Origin: Bacteroidales bacterium
Lineage (GTDB): Bacteria > Bacteroidota > Bacteroidia > Bacteroidales > WCHB1-69
Reading direction: 5' to 3'
Assembly: GCA_031266895.1 (NCBI GenBank)
Contig: JAISAD010000095.1
Span: 1 to 13,635, forward strand
Length of the DNA: 13,635 nt
The stretch's first letter is position 1. Each line of letters starts with the position of its first letter. Positions 7,907-13,635 of this stretch are shown here, piece after piece. The translations under genes were made by a program, and so were the position numbers. The notes under the pieces are model-generated. The model was not told the DNA's origin, did not search any database, and saw nothing but the letters and a program-made list of their open reading frames with translations.

Positions 7907-8934
7907 AGATTGTGCAGGCTGCCAATCATAGCGCCCAACATTTCGCCGCTGGCGTAAAGATGGCGCAGATAAGCCTTAGAGTATTCGCGATCGGCAAATA
8001 ACATGCTGTTGGCGTCAATGGGCGAAAAATCATTCTTCCACTTTTCATTGCGCATATTGAGTGTTCCTTCCCACGTAAAAATCATGCCATTGCGTCCGTT
8101 ACGCGTGGGCATCACACAATCGAACATATCTACTCCCAGCGCAATACATTCCAAAATATTGACAGGCGTGCCCACTCCCATTAGATAACGGGGTTTTTCT
8201 TTCGGCAGGATGCGGCACACGATGTCGGTCATCTCATACATTAACTCCACAGGTTCGCCTACGGATACGCCGCCAATAGCATTGCCCTCACGATTCATAG
8301 AGGCTATAAATTCGGCCGACTGCCTCCGCAAATCGGGACAGGTGCTGCCTTGCACAATAGGAAACAGTGTCTGTTCGTAACCGTATTTTGGTTCGGTAGC
8401 ATCAAAACGGGTGCAGCAACGCTGTAGCCATTGATGGGTAATCTGCATTGATTTTTCTGCGTATTCGAATGTACAGGAGTAGGGGGGACATTCATCGAAT
8501 GCCATAATAATATCAGCGCCAATAGAACGCTGAATATCTATAACGCGCTCAGGGCTGAACAGATGACGTGAACCGTCAATATGCGACTGAAACCAAACGC
8601 CCTCTTCCGGCTTGATTTTGCGGTTATGACTAAGCGAAAAAACTTGAAAGCCTCCGCTGTCGGTCAAAACAGGCCTGTCCCAGCCATTAAACCGATGCAG
8701 GCCTCCGGCGGCTTCCAGCACTTCCATACCGGGACGCAAGTAGAGGTGGTAAGTATTCCCTAAAATAATTTGTGCCCCTACGTCTTCTTTTAAATTTTTG
8801 ATATGAAGCGCTTTGACAGATCCAACAGTCCCTACCGGCATAAAAATTGGCGTTTCTATAACGCCATGAGCTGTAGTAATTTGTCCGGCACGCGCCGAAC
8901 TTTTATCATCTTGCTGCTGGATTATAAACTTCAT
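7801..8934 (-). CDS. tgt: queuine/preQ1 tRNA-guanine transglycosylase lacking the zinc cysteines
   Basis: Exchanges guanine-34 of tRNAs with GUN anticodons for a queuosine precursor (preQ1 in most bacteria). The protein is 377 residues, normal length. Catalytic features are intact: D92 in LTDSGGFQ (general acid/base), D147 in MAFDECPPY, and the nucleophile D272 in MFDCVMPTRNGRNG. The zinc site is not: at the positions of Z. mobilis C318, C320, C323 and H349 this protein has S310, L312, D315 and H341, with spacing from the nucleophile exactly conserved. Start choice: an upstream in-frame ATG at 8973 would lie before the likely -7 box (8953-8960), whereas the ATG at 8934 gives MKFIIQQQD, a normal Tgt beginning. 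The 3' end overlaps the convergent ligase-family gene by 106 bp. It is divergent from the glycosyltransferase gene. Confidence 0.96.
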   Translation of the reverse strand: MKFIIQQQDDKSSARAGQITTAHGVIETPIFMPVGTVGSVKALHIKNLKEDVGAQIILGNTYHLYLRPGMEVLEAAGGLHRFNGWDRPVLTDSGGFQVFSLSHNRKIKPEEGVWFQSHIDGSRHLFSPERVIDIQRSIGADIIMAFDECPPYSCTFEYAEKSMQITHQWLQRCCTRFDATEPKYGYEQTLFPIVQGSTCPDLRRQSAEFIASMNREGNAIGGVSVGEPVELMYEMTDIVCRILPKEKPRYLMGVGTPVNILECIALGVDMFDCVMPTRNGRNGMIFTWEGTLNMRNEKWKNDFSPIDANSMLFADREYSKAYLRHLYASGEMLGAMIGSLHNLYFFLDLVTQARQHLLAGDFSSWKSAVLPTIARRL

Positions 8935-8952
8935 GCTGTTAGTAATTTTCGG

Positions 8953-8960
8953 CAAAGATA
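8953..8960 (-). promoter_or_regulatory. probable -7 box of tgt
   Basis: The minus strand reads TATCTTTG, a perfect TAnnTTTG element 18 bases upstream of the chosen tgt ATG. No good TTTG is seen at the expected -33 position, so strength is uncertain. It supports the internal start at 8934. Confidence 0.5.
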
Positions 8961-8985
8961 CAATAATTTCCATTATTGAATTTGC

Positions 8986-8993
8986 TATTTTTG
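8986..8993 (+). promoter_or_regulatory. probable -7 box of the glycosyltransferase gene
   Basis: The plus strand reads TATTTTTG, matching TAnnTTTG, 16 bases before the ATG at 9010. No clear -33 TTTG is present. The box lies only 25 bp from the oppositely oriented tgt -7 box, so each promoter's -33 region falls close to the other's -7 box. Confidence 0.5.
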
Positions 8994-9009
8994 CGTCTTG
9001 CTAAATGGA

Positions 9010-10149
9010 ATGAATATGTTAAATTATCTTCAAAATCATATTGCACTAATATTCATAGTGATATTCGGATTCATTACCCTTATTGCGGTATGCTGTTATC
9101 TCTTGTTTTTTTTGCGATTTATTCTTTTTAAGAAGAAAAAAAATGCTCTAAACAATGCATTGCCGGTTTCTGTGATTGTGGTGGCCAATAATGAATCGCA
9201 TTTTCTGGAAGAATCGCTGCCGCTATTGCTTACCCAGCAATATCCTGATTATGAGGTGGTGGTGGTAAACTATAATTCGCATGATGATACGGCGGTACTG
9301 CTCTCTATTCTTGAAAAGCAGCATGCTCATTTACGCGTAGTTACCACTGATTCGGCCGTAACAACCATTAAGGGACGCAAATTTCCGCTTTCGATCGGGA
9401 TTAAAGAATCAAAGTATGATACGCTGCTCTTTACCCGTCCCGAATGTCTGCCTGCTTCGCCCTGCTGGTTGTCTAATATGTGCAGCCATTTCATGTATAA
9501 AAAAGAGATTGTATTAGGCTACAGTACTTACATTAAGCGAGGCACTTTTTTTAATCATCTGCTCCATTTCGACCAATTGCAAAATGCCCTCTATCGCTTT
9601 TCGTTTGCGTTGGCCAAAATGCCCATTATGGCTGATGGCGCTAATTTGGCTTATGCCAAAAAACTTTTTATCGAACAGAAGGGATATGCTTTACATAATC
9701 ATATTATAGCTGGCGATGATGATATTTTGGTTAATAAAACGGCAAAAAAACAAGGCAAAATTTACAATTATACTATTGAAGCAGCTCCCGAATCCTTTAC
9801 TGTATCGCAAATCAAGTTATCATTTAAACGGTGGTTTACGTTGCGCCGCTACGAGCGTTACGCTCAAAATTTTTACAGGCCGGCGCATGGTTTTTGTTTA
9901 AATCTCTACAAAACCGTTGCATTGCTCTTCTATCTGTCATTTGGCGCAGCGGTAGCATGGGCTGTTCCCGATCAAGTTTTGGTTGCCGTTACAGGCAGTA
10001 TTTTTCTGTTGAAAACTGCTGTACAATATATTATATATGGTTTTGCAGCCGTCCGCCTCAACGAAAAGCAAACCCTGCCGCTCCTTATTCTTTGGGACTT
10101 TATTATAGCGCTGCTTAATCCTCTTATTGCCCTGAAAAAGAAAAGATAA
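9010..10149 (+). CDS. membrane-anchored family 2 glycosyltransferase with degenerate DxD
   Basis: A 379-residue processive-type GT2 protein (if begun at ATG 9010; ATG 9016 is equally possible, and the TTG at 8998 is too close to the promoter). An N-terminal membrane segment (about 10-36) precedes a GT-A domain starting VSVIVVANNES, and two or three membrane segments follow (about 300-375). The GDDD motif (235-238) fits the catalytic ED/DD element, and SFKRWFTLRR fits the (Q/R)xxRW acceptor motif. Two usual acidic sites are changed: VVNYNS (85-90) stands where VVNDxS is common, and TRPEC (142-146) where TDADC binds the metal-nucleotide sugar. The sugar and acceptor are unknown; an envelope glycan is the likely product class given the membrane anchor. 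It converges on oxyR with only 2 bp between stop codons. Confidence 0.85.
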   Translation: MNMLNYLQNHIALIFIVIFGFITLIAVCCYLLFFLRFILFKKKKNALNNALPVSVIVVANNESHFLEESLPLLLTQQYPDYEVVVVNYNSHDDTAVLLSILEKQHAHLRVVTTDSAVTTIKGRKFPLSIGIKESKYDTLLFTRPECLPASPCWLSNMCSHFMYKKEIVLGYSTYIKRGTFFNHLLHFDQLQNALYRFSFALAKMPIMADGANLAYAKKLFIEQKGYALHNHIIAGDDDILVNKTAKKQGKIYNYTIEAAPESFTVSQIKLSFKRWFTLRRYERYAQNFYRPAHGFCLNLYKTVALLFYLSFGAAVAWAVPDQVLVAVTGSIFLLKTAVQYIIYGFAAVRLNEKQTLPLLILWDFIIALLNPLIALKKKR

Positions 10150-10151
10150 AA

Positions 10152-11090
10152 CTATAATCCTATGACAAATTCCTGCAACATCGGGTTTTTCATAGATTTA
10201 GGTACAGAACTTTTAACCATATCCATAATGGCATTCAACATTGTTTTGCGAATATAGGCATGGCTGCACGCCAGCACCACTTCACGTACCGCAGTTCTGT
10301 TTTTAAACGGTCGCAGATTTTCCTGCTGCTCTTCGGTCAAACTCATGGCGTGCATTTCAGGAATAATGGTTATTCCAAAGTTGTAATCAATAATGTGTAT
10401 CAGCGTTTCAATATTGCCCGATTTGTATGTAATATTTCCAAAACTGGGTTCATTTTTCTGTTTCTGACACAGGCGCTCAATTTGTCCGCTCAAACAGTGT
10501 ACATTGTCCAATAGCCATATATTCCGAATATCTATTGTGTCCAAATCTATTGCTTTCTTTTTGTAAAGCGCATCTTTTGGCGAAACGTAAGCATACAACT
10601 TTTCGTAGTAGAGCGGATATTCTTTCAACTCGGCGTGATTGAGCGGCCCTGCCAGTATTCCGCCGTCTAATGTGCCATTTACAATAGCCGGAATCATATT
10701 GGCAGTGGTATATTCTTTTAATACCAGTTCAATATTCTGATATTTTTTCTGTTGCTTTTGCAATATGGAAGGCACTAAAAAAGTGGCAATAGTTGGAATA
10801 ATTCCCAATGTAAAACTTCCGCTAGCTACCTGCTGCTCATTCTCTACGATTTCTTTAATCTGATTGAAATGCTTCAGAGCAGTGCGTGCCTGTGCAATAA
10901 TTTGAATGCCAACAGGAGTCGGTTCTATGGGATGCTTGCTGCGGTCGAAAATGCGCACATTCAACTCTTCTTCCAGCTTTTGAATCATCATGCTGAGTGT
11001 GGGCTGTGTAACAAGGCAGGCTTCCGAAGCCTTTACAAAGTGTCGAAAATTGTCTAATGCAATGATGTATTCTAACTGTTGCTTATTCAC
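10152..11090 (-). CDS. oxyR: LysR-family hydrogen peroxide sensor OxyR
   Basis: A 312-residue LysR-type regulator. The N-terminal winged helix-turn-helix (about 1-60) has the classic FVKASEACLVTQPTLSMMIQKLEEEL pattern, and the effector domain follows from about 90. In the effector domain C199 and C208 (HCLSGQIERLC) fall at the same residue numbers as the redox pair of E. coli OxyR, where peroxide forms a disulfide that switches promoter activation; the presence of both argues strongly for a true OxyR over a generic LysR protein. The start is a GTG at 11088-11090: an in-frame stop lies shortly upstream and the resulting MNKQQLEYIIALD is the expected beginning. It is divergent from ahpC, its typical target, across a 139-bp region with a repeated operator-like sequence. 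Confidence 0.93.
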   Translation of the reverse strand: MNKQQLEYIIALDNFRHFVKASEACLVTQPTLSMMIQKLEEELNVRIFDRSKHPIEPTPVGIQIIAQARTALKHFNQIKEIVENEQQVASGSFTLGIIPTIATFLVPSILQKQQKKYQNIELVLKEYTTANMIPAIVNGTLDGGILAGPLNHAELKEYPLYYEKLYAYVSPKDALYKKKAIDLDTIDIRNIWLLDNVHCLSGQIERLCQKQKNEPSFGNITYKSGNIETLIHIIDYNFGITIIPEMHAMSLTEEQQENLRPFKNRTAVREVVLACSHAYIRKTMLNAIMDMVKSSVPKSMKNPMLQEFVIGL

Positions 11091-11113
11091 TGATTCAGGT
11101 TGTTTTTATAATC

Positions 11114-11158
11114 ATATCAATATTGCCAATGCAGATATAGAAAATATCAATATTGCCA
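11114..11158. repeat. 15-bp direct repeat pair, probable OxyR operator
   Basis: ATATCAATATTGCCA occurs exactly at 11114-11128 and again at 11144-11158, a 30-bp period, so both copies lie on the same helix face about three turns apart. Each copy contains the self-complementary CAATATTG. Between and overlapping the copies is the inverted repeat GATAT-N5-ATATC (11134-11148). This layout fits extended contacts by an OxyR tetramer with autoregulation of oxyR and activation of ahpC, but binding is inferred from position only. Confidence 0.6.
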
Positions 11159-11182
11159 GTATAAATAATGATGTTATTTTTG
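11152..11182 (+). promoter_or_regulatory. ahpC promoter
   Basis: TATTTTTG at 11175-11182 matches the -7 consensus TAnnTTTG. A weak -33 element, ATTG at 11152-11155, ends 19 bp before it and lies inside the second direct repeat. The proposed operator therefore overlaps or abuts the -33 region, as expected for a LysR activator that contacts RNA polymerase. The leader would be about 40 bases. Confidence 0.55.
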
Positions 11183-11186
11183 CACA

Positions 11187-11194
11187 CAAAAGTA
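11187..11194 (-). promoter_or_regulatory. possible -7 box of oxyR
   Basis: The minus strand reads TACTTTTG, matching TAnnTTTG, but it lies about 97 bases upstream of the GTG start and lacks a clear -33 element. If used, the direct repeats would lie in the transcribed oxyR leader, suiting repression by OxyR bound downstream of its own promoter. Confidence 0.3.
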
Positions 11195-11229
11195 CGAAAA
11201 TAATATTAATCGTTAAAACTAGTAATTTT

Positions 11230-11796
11230 ATGCAACCAATTATTAATTCACAAATGCCTGAATTTAAAGTACAGGCTTATCAAAATGGTGATTTTAAGAC
11301 CATTACAAGTAATGACATTAAGGGAAAATGGGCAATTTTCTTTTTTTATCCTGCCGATTTTACTTTTGTTTGTCCAACCGAATTGGCGGATATGGCCGAC
11401 AAATATGCCAAATTTAAGGAGATGGGAGTAGAAGTTTATTCCGTGAGCTGCGATTCTCATTTTGTACACAAGGCATGGCATGATGCTTCCGACAGCATTA
11501 AGAAAATCCAATATCCGATGCTGGGTGACCCAACCGGCGTTTTGAGTCGCGCATTTGGGGTCTATATCGAAGAAGACGGTATGGCTTATCGCGGCACTTT
11601 TGTCATCAATCCGAAAGGACAAATCAAGATTGCCGAAATCCATGACAACGGTATCGGACGCAATGCCGAAGAATTGTTACGCAAGGTGGAAGCGGCTCAA
11701 TTTGTGGCCGCCCATCCCAACGAAGTATGCCCTGCCAAATGGAAAAAGGGGGATTCTACGCTTAAGCCAAGTATTGATTTGGTTGGGAAGCTCTGA
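11230..11796 (+). CDS. ahpC: alkyl hydroperoxide reductase subunit C (2-Cys peroxiredoxin)
   Basis: A 188-residue typical 2-Cys peroxiredoxin that reduces hydrogen peroxide and organic hydroperoxides. The peroxidatic cysteine is C48 in FYPADFTFVCPTE and the resolving cysteine is C167 in NEVCPAKW; the usual C-terminal STLKPSIDLVGKL follows. An extra cysteine, C74, is also present. The frame is open well upstream of 11230, but that extension would run through the promoter and into oxyR, so the ATG giving MQPIINSQMPEF is the start. The gene is divergent from oxyR and followed at once by a strong terminator, so it appears to be transcribed alone. No ahpF reductase gene lies within this window, so the electron donor is not evident. 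Confidence 0.97.
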   Translation: MQPIINSQMPEFKVQAYQNGDFKTITSNDIKGKWAIFFFYPADFTFVCPTELADMADKYAKFKEMGVEVYSVSCDSHFVHKAWHDASDSIKKIQYPMLGDPTGVLSRAFGVYIEEDGMAYRGTFVINPKGQIKIAEIHDNGIGRNAEELLRKVEAAQFVAAHPNEVCPAKWKKGDSTLKPSIDLVGKL

Positions 11797-11822
11797 TTTT
11801 AGAATTTAAATTATTAACTTGT

Positions 11823-11862
11823 GAACCTTAGCAACTTGTCTGTTGCTAAGGTTCTTTTTTTT
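11823..11862 (+). terminator. intrinsic terminator of ahpC
   Basis: A perfect 13-bp inverted repeat (11823-11835 and 11842-11854) encloses a 6-base loop and is followed by eight T residues (11855-11862). The T-run follows on the plus strand only, so it terminates ahpC transcription. It begins 26 bp after the ahpC stop and ends 6 bp before the convergent prmC stop. Confidence 0.93.
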
Positions 11863-11868
11863 ATTGTG

Positions 11869-12729
11869 TCAAACCTGAAAATGCGCTGCCACAAAACGCG
11901 CACGTCCATTTATATCAGCCATAAGCCGGATATTCCGGTAGCCTGAATCGGCTAACAGCATCCTCAATTCGTTGTGATAATCCTCGTAGGTTTCAAAGTA
12001 GAGAGCACCTCCCTCGTTGAGAATGGAGAGCCCAAGCTGTGCAATGCGGCGATAGAAAAGCAAGGGGTCATTGTCAGGAACAAAAAGCGCTTTGTGTGGC
12101 TCGTATTCGGTAACATTGGGTGCTAAATTCGGCTGTTCGCGGAGTGGGATGTAAGGCGGATTGCTGACGATAATATCAACGGCTGGCAATTGTGCCGGTG
12201 TTGCCTGCAAAATATCGGCCAGCACTGTTTTAATATCCGCTCCCAATTGCAGGGCGTTGCGACGCGCCACATTCAACGCTTCGGCAGAACAGTCGAGCGC
12301 CACTACGCTGCTGCGCGGCCATGCCAGCTTCAGAGAAATGGCAATAATACCGCTTCCCGTGCCAATGTCTATCACGGTGGGCGTCTCCCTGCCGCTCTGT
12401 TCTTTAATCAGCAGAGCTACCAGCTCTTCCGTTTCGGGACGCGGGATTAGTACTGATGGATTTATGCAAAATTCATGGCCGTAAAAGCAGGATTTGCCCA
12501 GCACATATTGCAGCGGTTCATAGCGCATCAAGCGTTGCAAATCAGTGGCTATGGCCTGCATCTCTTTCTCGGAGAACTGTTTTTTTTCATTGATAATCAG
12601 CTCGTACTTGGGAATTTGCCATTTCATATCAAAATACTGACAGGTTATGGCTGCCGCCTCTTGCAAGTTGTAAATTTGTGTTAGCGCCTGCTTAAAGTAT
12701 TGTCCTGCCTGTTTTAGTGTATTGTTCAT
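11869..12729 (-). CDS. prmC: peptide chain release factor N5-glutamine methyltransferase
   Basis: An S-adenosylmethionine-dependent enzyme that methylates the glutamine of the GGQ motif in release factors RF1 and RF2, improving translation termination. It is 286 residues, full length. An N-terminal helical substrate-binding domain (about 1-85) contains the PLQYVLG family segment (72-78). The methyltransferase domain has LIPRPETEEL (94-103), the SAM-binding DIGTGSGIIAIS (121-132) and the catalytic NPPY (190-193), which binds the target glutamine. The closing RFVAAHF fits the family's final strand. The ATG at 12729 lies 51 bp downstream of the stop codon of the preceding same-strand gene. A TATTTTTA just upstream is only a poor -7 match, so it may be read from its own weak promoter or by readthrough. 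Confidence 0.95.
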   Translation of the reverse strand: MNNTLKQAGQYFKQALTQIYNLQEAAAITCQYFDMKWQIPKYELIINEKKQFSEKEMQAIATDLQRLMRYEPLQYVLGKSCFYGHEFCINPSVLIPRPETEELVALLIKEQSGRETPTVIDIGTGSGIIAISLKLAWPRSSVVALDCSAEALNVARRNALQLGADIKTVLADILQATPAQLPAVDIIVSNPPYIPLREQPNLAPNVTEYEPHKALFVPDNDPLLFYRRIAQLGLSILNEGGALYFETYEDYHNELRMLLADSGYRNIRLMADINGRARFVAAHFQV

Positions 12730-12780
12730 TGGGAGGTAAAAATACGATATTTTTTTTCTGCCGTAACCTCTGCATCTGTT

Positions 12781-13635
12781 TTACTTTGTCACCACAATTT
12801 TTCCACTCTCTATCTGCAGGCCATTGGCGGTTACGCTGTAGATGTAGCTGCCGGAGGGGACGCTGGCGGTTTCCCAAATCCACTGGCCCTGTGCGCCCGG
12901 GAGCGAACGGGTGAGGAGCGGCCGGCCGTTCTGGTCGGTAATGGAAAGCTGCGCCGTGCCGTCGAAACTGCCGAAATCCCAGATAAACGAGGCGTATTCC
13001 TTTGCCGGATTGGGAAATACCTGCACCTTGCCTGCCGAGGGGGAAGAGGCGGATGTGGCGCCTCTGTGCGCTCCACCGTACGACATGGCCTGCGATTTTT
13101 CAGGCAGCTCTTCCAGGCAGATGTCATACAGACCGCACAGGATGTTGTGCGCCAATACTCTGCCACGGCCGGTGTGGGTATTTACAAAGGTTATCAGCCA
13201 CTCCAGTCTGGCGGTGTCTAATCCGTGAATGGACTGGCTGTTTTCGTGCAGCTCCCTGCGATAAGCAATGTAATCCTTAAAGCCGGAAATTTCCATATCC
13301 TGCTCTGCTGTGATTTTAGGCAGCGATTCCGTCAGGTCATAGATGGTTTCGAAGGCCTTGTCGAAGTCGTTTTCTTCGATATAGCTCTCTGCCATGCTGA
13401 AATAATCAGAGTATGAAGCTCGATCCCTGTAGAGGTTGCGGATGTTGGTTCTGTTTTGACTGCTGTCCTGCAGAGCGTCCGATATCAGCAGGTTGAGCCA
13501 GTAGTCCTTTTCGCTTCCCATGGCGGAGAGGGCACTCTCCATGTCGGTGCGCAGGGTCTTTTGACTCCAGCTCGATTCTATCAGCGCTATCATGTAGGCC
13601 GGCAGCGGATTGGGGATTTCATACTGCAGGAATTT
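12781..13635 (-). CDS. T9SS-secreted protein with type A sorting domain (5' truncated)
   Basis: The reading frame stays open to the window edge; the first Met codon at 13593 is internal to a larger gene, leaving 284 visible residues. Visible residues about 1-185 are mainly helical, with a TPR-like stretch (YFSMAESYIEENDFDKAFETI, about 78-98), then a short Gly/Ser/Ala-rich linker, then a type A sorting domain (about 203-284) with KVQVFPNPAKEY, GSYIYSV and a KIVVTK end. The sorting domain marks a protein exported by the T9SS and anchored at or released from the cell surface. The helical region resembles those preceding the sorting domain in large Bacteroidales surface proteins, but I cannot name a function. 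The gene is clearly GC-richer than the T9SS gene at the other end of the window. Confidence 0.85.
   Translation of the reverse strand, partial: KFLQYEIPNPLPAYMIALIESSWSQKTLRTDMESALSAMGSEKDYWLNLLISDALQDSSQNRTNIRNLYRDRASYSDYFSMAESYIEENDFDKAFETIYDLTESLPKITAEQDMEISGFKDYIAYRRELHENSQSIHGLDTARLEWLITFVNTHTGRGRVLAHNILCGLYDICLEELPEKSQAMSYGGAHRGATSASSPSAGKVQVFPNPAKEYASFIWDFGSFDGTAQLSITDQNGRPLLTRSLPGAQGQWIWETASVPSGSYIYSVTANGLQIESGKIVVTK

Noticed and set aside
8935..8973. A 13-residue N-terminal extension of Tgt from the ATG at 8973.
   Set aside because: It lies upstream of or across the likely -7 box, and the family normally starts near MKFIIQ.
10990..11229. An 80-codon N-terminal extension of ahpC in the same frame.
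   Set aside because: It overlaps the oxyR N-terminal coding region and the ahpC promoter; AhpC normally begins as at 11230.
12730..12780. Promoter or terminator between the second T9SS gene and prmC.
   Set aside because: Only TATTTTTA (a poor -7 match) is seen, with no -33 element; there is no hairpin followed by a T-run on the minus strand.
1..13635. CRISPR array, tRNA, rRNA, insertion sequence, phage genes or a defence island.
   Set aside because: No regularly spaced repeats, no cloverleaf-like sequence, no transposase or integrase, and no toxin or nuclease motifs were found on either strand.

Overview
The window looks like a chromosomal segment of a member of the Bacteroidota, probably Bacteroidales. 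Three things point there: two proteins with type IX secretion (T9SS) type A sorting domains, phylum-type promoter boxes (TAnnTTTG) in front of several genes with no Shine-Dalgarno sequences, and SerA, Tgt and OxyR sequences of the Bacteroidetes kind. It reads as ordinary housekeeping and cell-surface chromosome. I see no insertion sequence, phage, CRISPR array, tRNA or rRNA, and no convincing new multi-gene system.

Layout, left to right. (1) 1-1782: the 3' part of an AT-rich gene for a secreted, repeat-built T9SS cargo protein. (2) 2049-4577: a tight serine-biosynthesis operon, serC - serA - GNAT acetyltransferase, led by a clear promoter at 1971-2003. (3) 4625-7906: a secreted S41 carboxyl-terminal processing peptidase followed 6 bp later by an O-antigen-ligase-family membrane protein. 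(4) 7801-8934, minus strand: tgt (tRNA-guanine transglycosylase), whose 3' end overlaps the ligase gene tail to tail by 106 bp. (5) 9010-10149: a membrane-anchored family 2 glycosyltransferase, divergent from tgt across a short shared promoter region. (6) 10152-11090, minus strand: oxyR, divergent from ahpC (11230-11796). Their 139-bp intergenic region carries a 15-bp direct repeat spaced exactly 30 bp apart and an inverted repeat, a likely OxyR operator. A strong intrinsic terminator follows ahpC. (7) 11869-12729, minus strand: prmC. (8) 12781-13635, minus strand: the 3' part of a GC-richer gene for a second T9SS cargo protein, cut by the window edge.

Working together: SerC and SerA are two consecutive steps of serine synthesis. 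The ligase-family protein and the glycosyltransferase suggest envelope glycan synthesis. OxyR and AhpC form a peroxide sensing and removal pair. The most interesting points are active-site or metal-site departures in otherwise intact enzymes: Tgt lacks all three zinc cysteines, SerA has Lys in place of the catalytic His, and the glycosyltransferase lacks the usual DxD acids. The structured oxyR-ahpC operator and the long convergent coding overlap also deserve a look.
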